Shown one piece after another: positions 1 to 6,029 of a DNA stretch of 11,762 nucleotides. The translations under genes and the position numbers were made by a program. Position 1 is the stretch's first letter. The number at the start of each line of letters is the position of its first letter. This stretch comes from an uncultured Collinsella sp. (lineage in GTDB: Bacteria > Actinomycetota > Coriobacteriia > Coriobacteriales > Coriobacteriaceae). Under the pieces are notes generated by a model. It was not told where the DNA came from. It did no database searches and saw only the letters and a program-made list of their open reading frames with translations. The stretch covers positions 1 to 11,762 of the forward strand of contig CABUMZ010000053.1 of the NCBI GenBank assembly GCA_902492825.1, in the 5' to 3' direction.

Positions 1-498
1 CTCATATGCATCGAGCATCGTCAGGAAATCCGCCGCGCTGCCGTGGTACGAAAAACCAATCTGGCGAATGCGCCCCGCCGCCTTTTGACGCGCGATCCAG
101 TCCTCGATGCCCAACGCCACCACACGTTCCCACTGGGCGGGCGAGGTAATGTTGTGCATGAGGTAATAGTCGATATGGTCGGTCCGCAGGCGGCGCAGTT
201 GCTCGTCGAAGAACCGGTCGAAATCCTCCGCGCATTTGCACGAAGCATGCGGCAGCTTGGTTGCGAGCAAAACCTGGTCGCGCAAGCCCAGGCGCTCAAG
301 CGACGCACCCACACAAGCCTCGTTGCCGGGATAGAGATAGGCCGTGTCCAGGTAGTTAATCCCCTGCTCCACCGCACGGGAGATGATGGCGTCGGCAGTC
401 TTCGCATCCGGGCGTCCCGGCGCACCGGGAAACCTCATGCAGCCCAGCCCCAACGCCGAGATACGGTTGCCGCTTTTGGGGTCAACGCGATATTGCAC
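1..498 (-). CDS. Aldo/keto reductase, N-terminal 166 residues (runs off left edge)
   Basis: Probable NAD(P)H-dependent cytoplasmic oxidoreductase of the aldo/keto reductase superfamily. The frame is open from a GTG at 498 to the window edge with no stop. The GTG lies 4-5 bases after a purine-rich GGGAGGGGAGG ribosome binding site. The protein starts MQYRVDPKSG and has the family's first-strand pattern ISALGLGCMRFP. All four catalytic tetrad positions are visible: Asp51 and Tyr56 in LDTAYLYPGNE, Lys81 in LLATKLP and His115 in YYLMHN. IRQIGFSYHG (about 144-153) is the next barrel strand. Proteins with this start are often 370-390 residues with a C-terminal 4Fe-4S ferredoxin-like part, but that half is outside the window, so I cannot say whether it is present. 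The substrate is unknown. Its 162-base upstream gap separates it divergently from the ORF at 661. Confidence 0.9.
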   Translation of the reverse strand, partial: MQYRVDPKSGNRISALGLGCMRFPGAPGRPDAKTADAIISRAVEQGINYLDTAYLYPGNEACVGASLERLGLRDQVLLATKLPHASCKCAEDFDRFFDEQLRRLRTDHIDYYLMHNITSPAQWERVVALGIEDWIARQKAAGRIRQIGFSYHGSAADFLTMLDAYE

Positions 499-660
499 GG
501 CCCCTCCCCTCCCATCGAAGCCCTGACAAGGCGAAACAAACCCGTCACGTCATCGAAACACATCGGAATCGCAATCGAGAACGTATCGTAACGCAGCAGA
601 AATCAGGCCGTCACGGCACCGCTTTAACATCAGCAAAAAGCCCGATGAAAGGAGACGAGC

Positions 661-855
661 GTGACCACACGCGAGGACGCCTACCCCTACCCCGGCGAGC
701 AATACATCCTCTCGGTCGACCGCTATCAGATCGAAGTCATGGACCATCTAAACGAGCTTCCAGCCACGAGCGCCGTCATCTTCTGCACCTTCCCCAAGGT
801 CCGCGATGGCGTCGGATACCCCGCCCGCGTCTTTGCGGTCTGCCCCGCAGTGTAA
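661..855 (+). CDS. Small protein resembling the C-terminal tail of cyclase-family (kynurenine formamidase-like) hydrolases; possible remnant
   Basis: A 64-residue ORF with a GTG start at 661, preceded by AAAGGAG with suitable spacing; an in-frame TGA at 646 rules out a longer upstream reading. Residues about 25-62 (EVMDHLNELPATSAVIFCTF, then PKVRDGVGYPARVFAVCP) resemble the last strand-turn-strand of cyclase-family metal-dependent hydrolases, which normally end with a LP-x-x-(G/S)-A ... P-x-K ... G-x-P-x-R-x-(F/V)-A pattern. The usual catalytic N-terminal part with the HxGTHxD zinc motif is absent, and these enzymes are normally about 200-220 residues. It is either a degraded gene remnant that still has a ribosome binding site or a short stand-alone relative. 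The resemblance is from memory of the family pattern; no function should be assigned. A terminator-like hairpin follows at 932. Confidence 0.5.
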   Translation: MTTREDAYPYPGEQYILSVDRYQIEVMDHLNELPATSAVIFCTFPKVRDGVGYPARVFAVCPAV

Positions 856-931
856 CGTCCAGGCAAACGTTTCTTTTTTATAACAGCCGCCCCGCGCACC
901 CATCAATCACCCCGGCAGCATACAATCCATC

Positions 932-959
932 AGGCGCCCCTTACGCGGGCGCCTTTTAT
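932..959 (+). terminator. Terminator-like hairpin just upstream of the ketopantoate reductase gene
   Basis: Perfect 8-bp stem, AGGCGCCC (932-939) with GGGCGCCT (947-954), 7-base loop, then TTTTATA. It lies 77 bases after the small ORF at 661-855 and ends only a few bases before the ribosome binding site (GGGGAG, 962-967) of the next gene. It could therefore end upstream transcription or act as a 5' leader element of the next gene. Confidence 0.5.
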
Positions 960-976
960 ATGGGGAGATGATTCAC

Positions 977-1874
977 ATGCAGATCAACAAGGTTGCCTTT
1001 ATCGGCAAGGGCGGCGTCGGCCTGCTCTACGGCAGCATGATTGCCAAGGCCCTCGGCAATGACGCCGTCGAATACGTTATGGATGACGCCCGTTTTGAGC
1101 GTCACGCGGGCGATGCGCTCACCGTCAACGGAAAGCCTTGCGATCTCACGTCCGTCCGCGCCAGCGAGGCAGCGCCCGCCGATCTGGTCATCCTGACGGT
1201 CAAGACCACCGGTCTCGACCAAGCACTCAAGACTATGGAGCGTGTCGTGGGACCCAACACGCTCATCGCCTCGCTGTGCAACGGCATTACGAGTGAGCAA
1301 AAGATTGCCGAACGCTTTGGCTGGAAGCATACCGTTCTTGGTATCTGCCAGGGCATGGACGCCGTGTTCCTCAACGGCGCGCTCACCTTTACCAATGCGG
1401 GCGAGATCCGCTTTGGTGCAGCCGCCGGCACCGACCCCGCGACCGTCGCCGCTATCGACGAGCTCTACACGCGCTGCGGCATCGCCCATACCGTCGAGAG
1501 CAACATTGCGCACCGCATGTGGGCCAAACTCATGCTCAACGACGGCATCAACCAGACCTGCATGGCTTACGGCGGGACCTACGGAAGCGCCACGGAGCCG
1601 CTGTTTTGTCGCCGCCATGCGCGAGACGCTTGCGGTTGCCAACGCCGAGGGCGTTGAGCTGACCGAGGCAGACCTGACGCAAATGGTGCACCTCATCGAG
1701 GGAATCGACCCCGCCGGTATGCCCTCGATGGCGCAGGACCGCATCGCACAACGAAAAACCGAAGTCGAGGAGTTCGCGGGCACCATTTGCCGCCTGGCCG
1801 CCAAACACGATATCCAAGTGCCGCAAAACGATTGGCTCTACCAGAGGATTCGCGAAATAGAAAGCAGCTGGTAG
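977..1874 (+). pseudogene. panE: 2-dehydropantoate 2-reductase (ketopantoate reductase) with a +1 frameshift
   Basis: NADPH-dependent reduction of ketopantoate to pantoate in pantothenate/CoA synthesis, or a paralogue of that family. The start is ATG 977, 9 bases after GGGGAG; an ATG at 968 abuts that site with no spacing. The N-terminus has the Rossmann motif FIGKGGVGLLYG. The conserved asparagine lies in SLCNGITSEQK, the presumed catalytic Lys in WAKLMLNDGIN, and the C-terminal PSMAQDRIAQRKTEVEEF carries the substrate-binding Glu region. The first frame runs to 1657 but loses family similarity after GSATEPLF. The second part resumes in the next frame at VAAMRETLAVANAEGV and ends at TAG 1872-1874. 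Removing one T from the TTTT run at 1604-1607 gives one continuous 298-residue protein, the usual family length. Both halves look intact, so the lesion is recent or a sequencing error. A terminator follows at 1914. Confidence 0.88.
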
Positions 1875-1913
1875 TGCTCGGCATACTGCAGCCAACAGAT
1901 CCAATGGCAAAGC

Positions 1914-1952
1914 CGCCGCAAGGGGCACTCCCCTCGCGGCGACTTCCTTTTT
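1914..1952 (+). terminator. Rho-independent terminator after the ketopantoate reductase gene
   Basis: Strong hairpin: CGCCGC (1914-1919) pairs with GCGGCG (1936-1941), then an A/C mismatch, then AGGGG (1921-1925) pairs with CCCCT (1930-1934) around a CACT loop. It is followed by ACTTCC and a five-T run (1948-1952). It lies 39 bases after the stop at 1874 and 32 bases before the stop of the convergent small membrane protein gene. Confidence 0.85.
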
Positions 1953-1983
1953 CATCTTTGGCCAAAAATCAGCTTCACAACGG

Positions 1984-2190
1984 TTAGAGCTGCGACTCCG
2001 ACGCCTGGTCCTCATCGTCGCGACAAAGGACTACACCCGCACTTCCCAGCAGCGCGGCCGCGATCAGCGCGCCGACCACGATAGGAGCAGCCCCGCATGT
2101 CCCCTGCATGCCCGCGACGAGCGCGGCCGTGGGACCAAGGCAGCCAAGCATCAACGCGACGGCGGCAACGGCAATATCTCGAGCATTCAC
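1984..2190 (-). CDS. Small two-helix membrane protein, unknown function
   Basis: A 68-residue ORF with a GTG start at 2190; a GGAGG lies about 10 bases upstream, slightly long spacing. I do not recognise the family. Two hydrophobic stretches, about residues 6-28 (IAVAAVALMLGCLGPTAALV) and 34-57 (APIVVGALIAAALLGSAGVV), are joined by a short Gly/Cys-containing turn. This suggests a hairpin in the cytoplasmic membrane, with a charged C-terminal tail CRDDEDQASESQL. It is convergent with the ketopantoate reductase gene. The 186 bases upstream (2191-2376) separate it from the secreted-protein gene on the same strand and hold no gene I can support. Real coding status is likely but not certain, because short Ala/Gly/Val-rich frames arise easily in GC-rich DNA. 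Confidence 0.6.
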   Translation of the reverse strand: MNARDIAVAAVALMLGCLGPTAALVAGMQGTCGAAPIVVGALIAAALLGSAGVVLCRDDEDQASESQL

Positions 2191-2376
2191 AAGACCACTT
2201 CCTCCAAGAGAAAGACCCTATTTCTCAAGAACCAGTGTGCCCCGCATCCATACGCCCAGCGTACCGCCACGGTAAGGGCTCTGTTAACTCAAACGCATAC
2301 ATAGAACGGACGTCCTTACGTTGCCCTAAAGCTCGGTAAAGACGCCCGTCCGCCAAATATCCGTGATGCAGAAAAA

Positions 2377-3132
2377 TTACCAACCGGTGTAGTAATCGGT
2401 GGTTCCGGCAGCGCAGCCGGAGTCATAGACCTTGCAATCACCCTTGGAGCCCGTAAAGGTCGAGCCCTGGGCCATATCGCCCGCGGCAACAACGTAATAG
2501 CCGTCGGAATCGCGCCAGAAGCCCTCAGAATCCTGAGTCCATTCGCCCGTGCGATAGTGATAAAGCACATTGCTGCTGTAATAGGTCTCGCGGCGACCGT
2601 TGTAGTTATTGACACCCGCAGAGCGCGTCAGGCCCGATCCGTTCGCGTAGGACGCGGCAGACGCGTAGGACGGAGTGTAACCGGCGTTGTAGTACGAAGC
2701 CTGGGCGGCCTCGGCAGCCTCCAGCGCTTCGCGCTTGGCATCCTCAAGTGCAGTGCGCAGCTCATCGAGCTCGGTCGACTTCGCGTCGACCTCCTCCATC
2801 GTCAAAAGACTGCCCGCACCGTCGATACAACTCTGCAGTACAGCGCGCTCGTCATCGGTGGCATAGTCACCGTACATGTTCATGATGATCTGAGCACGCA
2901 TCTCAAGGGAATCGCGCTTGGCCTCCATCGAGGCGGTCCACTCCTGCATGGAGCCAAAGCCGTCGCTGCGATAGTCGACGGGCTGCACCAGCGTCGTCTC
3001 GGACGGCGTGGATCCAACCGTGTCGGACAGTGTTGCCGCGTGGGCATCAGTTGCACCGGCGCCCGCCAAAAGTGCCACGGTCAGAGCGGCGGAAAGGGCG
3101 GCGGCTTTCGGTTTTCGTGAATCGATCCTCAT
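2377..3132 (-). CDS. Secreted coiled-coil protein with C-terminal cell-wall-type (3D/double-psi-barrel-like) domain
   Basis: A 251-residue exported protein. ATG 3132 was chosen because ACGGAGGT lies 11 bases upstream and the protein then begins with a classical signal peptide: MRIDSRKPK, a hydrophobic core at 10-27, and an AHA cleavage motif at 30-32. The frame is open further upstream but that sequence looks non-coding. Residues about 62-145 are Glu/Lys/Ala-rich and predicted helical or coiled-coil. Residues 147-187 form a Tyr/Ser/Gly/Asn-rich linker. Residues about 189-251 form a compact domain with DGYYVVAAGD, then CKVYDSGCAAGTTDYYTGW at the extreme C-terminus. That pattern recalls small wall-associated domains that follow coiled coils in actinobacterial and clostridial exported proteins. 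The two Cys (233, 240) could form a disulphide. Cell-wall binding or remodelling is a reasonable inference; no catalytic activity is proven. Confidence 0.85.
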   Translation of the reverse strand: MRIDSRKPKAAALSAALTVALLAGAGATDAHAATLSDTVGSTPSETTLVQPVDYRSDGFGSMQEWTASMEAKRDSLEMRAQIIMNMYGDYATDDERAVLQSCIDGAGSLLTMEEVDAKSTELDELRTALEDAKREALEAAEAAQASYYNAGYTPSYASAASYANGSGLTRSAGVNNYNGRRETYYSSNVLYHYRTGEWTQDSEGFWRDSDGYYVVAAGDMAQGSTFTGSKGDCKVYDSGCAAGTTDYYTGW

Positions 3133-3226
3133 GTAGCTGGAAACCTCCGTAGTGCGTTTTTGCTGCGTTTGAGCTGCGTGTGATTCGATCGCGCTGCATA
3201 GTACCCCGAGCAAATCGCGACCTGCG

Positions 3227-3262
3227 GTTTTACTCAAAAGGCGCACGTCAATTGCGTAAAAC
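3227..3262. repeat. Inverted repeat GTTTTAC-N22-GTAAAAC upstream of the secreted-protein gene
   Basis: Two perfect 7-base arms, GTTTTAC (3227-3233) and GTAAAAC (3256-3262), separated by 22 bases. They lie about 95-130 bases upstream of the secreted-protein start, just upstream of the weak -10 candidate at 3198-3203. The position suits an activator or repressor site, but a 7-bp dyad of A/T composition can arise by chance. Confidence 0.3.
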
Positions 3263-3343
3263 TCACATCCTCTCAACAGGAGTTTTCCACAACTCGAATG
3301 CATAAAGCATGTCAAAAACCCTGTTTTTGCGCCCTCTCTATGC

Positions 3344-3382
3344 AAAAAAGACGCCTGTGCAACCATTGTTCGCACAGGCGCC
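3344..3382 (-). terminator. Rho-independent terminator of metY
   Basis: On the minus strand a 9-bp stem (GCGCCTGTGC-type arms, 3352-3360 with 3372-3380, plus one mismatch and a further pair) encloses an 11-base loop whose AAC/GTT ends can extend the stem. It is followed directly by six Ts (complement of A3344-A3349). It lies 62 bases downstream of the metY stop codon. Confidence 0.88.
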
Positions 3383-3444
3383 TTGAGCAGGCATTTTATG
3401 CAGTTATACCTATCGAGTCGCAAGGGGTCCTTGCACAAGTCGCC

Positions 3445-4755
3445 TTACTCGTCCAGCGCGGCGAAAGCCTGCTTCAGATCCCAAATGATATCCTCGGCGT
3501 TCTCGGTACCGATGGAAAGACGGATCGTGGAGGACGTGATGTTCTGCTCGGCGAGCTCCTCGGCAGAGAGCTGGGAGTGCGTGGTGGTAGCCGGGTGCAC
3601 GACGAGCGACTTGACGTCGGCCACGTTGGCGAGCAGCGAGAACACCTGCAGATGATCAATGAACTTCCAGGCGGCCTCCTGGCCACCCTTAATCTCAAAG
3701 GTAAAGATCGAGGCACCGCCGTTGGGGAAATATTGCTTGTAGAGCTCATGGTCGGGGTGCTCAGGCAGGCTCGGGTGGTTCACCTTGGCAACATGGGTGT
3801 CACCGGTCAGGAACTCAACGACCTTCTTGGTGTTCTCGACATGACGGTCAACGCGCAGCGACAGAGTCTCTGTGCCCTGGAGCAGGACCCAGGCGTTGAA
3901 CGGGCTGATGCAGGCACCCTCGTCACGCAGAAGGATAGCGCGGACATAGGTTGCGAAGGCGGCGGGACCGGCAGCCTCGGCAAACGAAACGCCGTGGTAG
4001 GAGGGGTTGGGCTCAGCGATCTGGGCGTACTTACCGCTCGCCTTCCAGTCAAAGTTACCGCCGTCGACGATCACACCGCCCAGCGAGGTGCCGTGGCCGC
4101 CGATGAACTTGGTTGCGGAGTGGACGACGATGTTGGCACCATGCTCCAGCGGACGGAACAGATACGGGGTGCCAAAGGTGTTGTCGACGACAACCGGCAG
4201 ACCGTGCTTCTTGGCTATCTCGGAGATGGCGTCGATGTTGGGGATGTCGGAGTTGGGGTTGCCGAGCGTCTCGAGATAGATGACCGTGGTGTTGTCCTTG
4301 ATGGCCCCCTCGACCTCTTCCAGGTTATGAGCGTCGACAAACGTGGTCTCGACGCCAAACTGGGAGAGCGTATGCTCCAGCAGGTTGTAGGAGCCACCGT
4401 AGATGGTCTTCTGAGCCACCACGTGGTCACCGGCCTGGGCAAGAGCCTGCAGGGTATAGGTGATGGCAGCAGCACCGGAGGCGACGGCGAGACCTGCCAC
4501 GCCACCCTCGAGTGCGGCGATACGGTCCTCGAAGACGCCCTGGGTGGAGTTGGTCAGACGGCCGTAGATGTTACCGGCGTCGGCAAGACCAAAGCGGTCG
4601 GCGGCGTGCTGGGAGTTGCGGAACACATAGCTCGTGGTCTGGTAGATAGGCACGGCGCGGGAGTCGGATGCAGGATCGGCACTCTCCTGGCCAACGTGAA
4701 GCTGCAGGGTATCGAAACCAAAGGTGTGCTCGGGGTTGTTGATGAACTGGCTCAT
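3445..4755 (-). CDS. metY: O-acetylhomoserine sulfhydrylase (aminocarboxypropyltransferase), PLP enzyme
   Basis: Cytoplasmic Cys/Met-metabolism PLP enzyme that makes homocysteine from O-acetylhomoserine and sulfide (direct sulfhydrylation route to methionine). It has 436 residues, the usual length of MetY rather than the shorter cystathionine synthases (about 380-400). The start at 4755 has AAGGAG six bases upstream. Visible signatures are FDTLQLHVGQ near the N-terminus, PIYQTTSYVF (36-45), NIYGRLTNST with the PLP-phosphate Tyr64/Arg66, Asp191 in VVVDNTFGTP, the Schiff-base Lys216 in VHSATKFIGGHG, and SLVVHPATTTHSQL near the C-terminus. The N-terminus and the long insertion after the Lys motif both favour MetY over cystathionine gamma-synthase. 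A leader of about 175 bases carries a small ORF and hairpins (see 4810-4870); a LysR-type regulator is divergent. A terminator follows. Confidence 0.96.
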   Translation of the reverse strand: MSQFINNPEHTFGFDTLQLHVGQESADPASDSRAVPIYQTTSYVFRNSQHAADRFGLADAGNIYGRLTNSTQGVFEDRIAALEGGVAGLAVASGAAAITYTLQALAQAGDHVVAQKTIYGGSYNLLEHTLSQFGVETTFVDAHNLEEVEGAIKDNTTVIYLETLGNPNSDIPNIDAISEIAKKHGLPVVVDNTFGTPYLFRPLEHGANIVVHSATKFIGGHGTSLGGVIVDGGNFDWKASGKYAQIAEPNPSYHGVSFAEAAGPAAFATYVRAILLRDEGACISPFNAWVLLQGTETLSLRVDRHVENTKKVVEFLTGDTHVAKVNHPSLPEHPDHELYKQYFPNGGASIFTFEIKGGQEAAWKFIDHLQVFSLLANVADVKSLVVHPATTTHSQLSAEELAEQNITSSTIRLSIGTENAEDIIWDLKQAFAALDE

Positions 4756-4809
4756 GATGATCTCCTTGATCGAACAAAAGTAAATAAAAAGAGAGAAGTA
4801 AGTCGCTGT

Positions 4810-4841
4810 CTCCTGATCACGCCGACGGGCGCAAACAGGAG
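4810..4841 (-). promoter_or_regulatory. Leader hairpin overlapping the metY leader ORF; candidate attenuator
   Basis: In the metY leader RNA, CTCCTG (minus 4841-4836) pairs with CAGGAG (4815-4810). Inside this, CGCC and GGCG pair around a CGTC loop, and the segment between them can pair weakly (one U-A and two G-U). The upstream arm is codons 10-12 of the leader ORF and includes the Cys TGT codon; the stop TGA and the downstream arm follow. GATCAGGAGA in the downstream arm (4818-4809) is nearly repeated as GATCAAGGAGA at the metY ribosome binding site (4771-4761). CTCCT could therefore pair with either copy. A second hairpin (about 4878-4841, GCCCG/CGGGC plus CAT/ATG) abuts it upstream. The regulatory role is inferred. 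Confidence 0.5.
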
Positions 4842-4870
4842 CCCGGCATTCGTCTTGGTAAGCAATTCAT
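4817..4870 (-). CDS. Leader peptide upstream of metY (17 residues, MNCLPRRMPGSCLRPSA)
   Basis: Short ORF too small for routine callers. The ATG at 4870 follows AAAGGAGG (4885-4878) by exactly seven bases, one of the best ribosome binding sites in the window. It reads MNCLPRRMPGSCLRPSA and stops at TGA 4819-4817, 61 bases before metY. It contains two Cys codons (TGC codon 3, TGT codon 12) and codons uncommon in GC-rich genomes in a row (TTA CCA AGA CGA, codons 4-7). It sits about 60 bases downstream of the predicted transcription start. Leader peptides that sense amino-acid supply by ribosome stalling are well established for amino-acid operons. Cysteine is a sensible signal for an enzyme that consumes sulfide. 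Alternatively it is a non-functional start whose strong site is coincidental. Conservation would decide. Confidence 0.55.
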   Translation of the reverse strand: MNCLPRRMPGSCLRPSA

Positions 4871-4903
4871 ATGCGGGCCTCCTTTCGCATCCCGGTTCTG
4901 TGG

Positions 4904-5001
4904 TCGGTTTAATTACCTACCGCCTTTGTGTGTTTTGAATAGTACGAGCATTGTTTCGCTCGGTCAATCACTTAAAAGCGCTAACCTGTTATCGGTTTTA
5001 T
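4904..5001. promoter_or_regulatory. Candidate LysR-type binding sites between metY and the LysR gene
   Basis: The decamer TCGGTTTAAT (4904-4913) recurs as TCGGTTTTAT (4992-5001), 88 bases apart on the same strand and flanking the metY promoter. Each sits in a partial dyad: CGGT-N10-ACCG (4905-4908, 4919-4922) and AACC-N7-GGTT (4983-4986, 4994-4997). The second is 15 bases long, the size of a typical LysR-family site, and lies just upstream of the regulator's own start. This is inferred from position and symmetry only. Confidence 0.35.
4939..4967 (-). promoter_or_regulatory. metY promoter
   Basis: On the minus strand TTGACC (4967-4962, 5 of 6 to the sigma-70 -35) is followed after exactly 17 bases by TACTAT (4944-4939, 4 of 6 to the -10). 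The transcript would start near 4931, giving a leader of about 175 bases. An inverted repeat, CGAGC (4945-4949) and GCTCG (4958-4962), fills the spacer between the two hexamers and could be an operator. Confidence 0.65.
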
Positions 5002-5027
5002 AGATAGCAATCGAAAGGATGGCGTCG

Positions 5028-5966
5028 ATGACCCTTCAGCAGCTTCGTTTTCTGATTGCCGTGGCAGAGTCCGGCTCAATTAACGCCGCAGCTCAGCGCC
5101 TCTATACCGCTCAGTCCAACATCTCAAACGCCGTCAAAAGCCTGGAACAGGAGCTCCACCTGGAGATCTTTACGCGCTCCAGCCGCGGCGTCACGCTCAC
5201 CAACGACGGCACCGAGCTTTTGGGCTATGCGCGCCAGGTCGTAGAGCAGGCCGATATGCTCGAGGCGCGCTACGAGGACGGCGGCACCCCGCAAGCCCGC
5301 CTCGCCATCTCCGCCCAGCACTACGCCTTTTCGGTCGAGGCCTTTGTCAACGTGGTCGAGCGCTGCCGCGACAGCAAGTTCGAGTTCATCATGCGCGAGA
5401 CCACCACATCGCAGATCATCGATGACGTCCGTGCGTTTCGCAGCGACATCGGCATCCTCTATCTGGATGACTTTAACGCCCGCGTTCTGCAGAAGGCCTT
5501 TGCCGATGCCCGTACAAGCTTCCATCCCCTATTCGACGCGACGGTCCACGTCTTCGTTAGCGAGCGCCACCCGCTTGCCCGCCGCCCGCAGCTGTCCCTT
5601 GCCGACCTTACGCCCTATACGCGCTACAGCTTTGAGCAGGGAACCTCAAACTCCTTCTATTACGCCGAGGAGCCCTTTAGCTACATTCCCTGTGACCGCA
5701 ACATACGAATCTCGGACCGCGGAACACTTACTAACTTACTTATCACGTCGAACGGTTACACCCTGTCGACCGGCGTCCTCTCCAGTGAAATGCAGTGGGG
5801 CATGGCCTCGATCCCCTTGGCAGACGCCCCGACGATGCATGTGGGCTATATCATGCACGACGAGCGCAAGCCCTCTCCCCTCTTGCAGCAATACCTCGAC
5901 GAGCTCAACCGCATCATCCATGCCAACCAACTGTCAGAAGACGGGGTAGAACTCGTAGATTGCTAG
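5028..5966 (+). CDS. LysR-family transcriptional regulator, divergent from metY
   Basis: Cytoplasmic DNA-binding regulator of 312 residues, a typical LysR length. ATG 5028 is preferred over ATG 5019 because AAAGGA lies 8 bases before it, whereas it abuts 5019, and because the protein then starts MTLQQLRFLIAVAESGSINA, the standard family N-terminus. The winged helix-turn-helix covers about residues 2-60 (AAAQRLYTAQSNISNAVKSL, then FTRSSRGVTLTNDG). The remainder is the LysR effector-binding domain, with LAISAQHYAF opening it at about residue 91. The divergent arrangement over a shared control region with metY is the classical LysR-target layout, so control of metY or sulfur-amino-acid metabolism is the first hypothesis. 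The effector is unknown. It ends at TAG 5964-5966, 20 bases before the rnhA -10. Confidence 0.93.
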   Translation: MTLQQLRFLIAVAESGSINAAAQRLYTAQSNISNAVKSLEQELHLEIFTRSSRGVTLTNDGTELLGYARQVVEQADMLEARYEDGGTPQARLAISAQHYAFSVEAFVNVVERCRDSKFEFIMRETTTSQIIDDVRAFRSDIGILYLDDFNARVLQKAFADARTSFHPLFDATVHVFVSERHPLARRPQLSLADLTPYTRYSFEQGTSNSFYYAEEPFSYIPCDRNIRISDRGTLTNLLITSNGYTLSTGVLSSEMQWGMASIPLADAPTMHVGYIMHDERKPSPLLQQYLDELNRIIHANQLSEDGVELVDC

Positions 5967-5985
5967 CCCCCGGCGGGCATGGCGC

Positions 5986-5991
5986 TACAAT
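5986..5991 (+). promoter_or_regulatory. rnhA promoter -10 element (TACAAT)
   Basis: TACAAT matches the sigma-70 -10 at 5 of 6 positions and lies 38 bases before the rnhA GTG, giving a leader of about 30 bases. No good -35 is visible; TTGCTA at 5960-5965 is 20 bases away, which is long. Confidence 0.45.
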
Positions 5992-6029
5992 GGTCACTCA
6001 CACGAAACGTACCCAACGAAAGGAAGCCC

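Larger units (their letters stand above)
3133..3444. other. 312-base gap between metY and the secreted-protein gene: 5' leader, inverted repeats, metY terminator
   Basis: No gene is supported here. Reading the minus strand from metY, there is a short 6-bp hairpin (GCAAGG 3420-3425 with CCTTGC 3429-3434), then the U-tract terminator at 3344-3382. Next come an A/T-rich hairpin (CAAAAAC 3313-3319 with GTTTTTG 3323-3329) and a small GAGTT/AACTC dyad (3280-3284, 3291-3295). After these comes the upstream region of the secreted-protein gene. A weak minus-strand -10 candidate, TACTAT (3198-3203), would give a leader of about 60 bases, but no convincing -35 sits at the right spacing. Confidence 0.5.

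Noticed and set aside
645..971. Plus-strand open frame of 108 codons overlapping the 64-residue ORF
   Set aside because: Its ATG sits upstream of the AAAGGAG site that serves the GTG at 661, its composition is Arg/Pro/Ser-rich shadow-like, and it crosses a terminator-like hairpin into the next gene.
1601..1612. Programmed +1 ribosomal frameshift in the ketopantoate reductase gene
   Set aside because: The site is a plain T4 run with no known shift-prone codon pair, no slow stop codon in place and no precedent in this family; mutation or read error is simpler.
2191..2376. GGACG/CGTCC-type pairing in the gap after the secreted-protein gene, as a terminator
   Set aside because: Only 5-6 pairs over a long loop and no T-run; not strong enough to call.
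3283..3292. DnaA-box-like TTTTCCACAA, possible origin element
   Set aside because: A single near match with no cluster of further boxes, no A/T-rich unwinding region and no dnaA or dnaN nearby.
4756..4931. SAM riboswitch in the metY leader
   Set aside because: The AGGCCCGCATATGAA stretch superficially recalls part of a SAM-I core, but the required multi-helix junction is not present; the leader-ORF model explains the sequence better.
3298..4938. Long plus-strand open frame (546 codons) opposite metY
   Set aside because: It mirrors metY, whose minus-strand protein has full enzyme motifs and a good start; the opposite frame is Val/Gly/Leu-biased with no recognisable domain, an expected GC-rich shadow.
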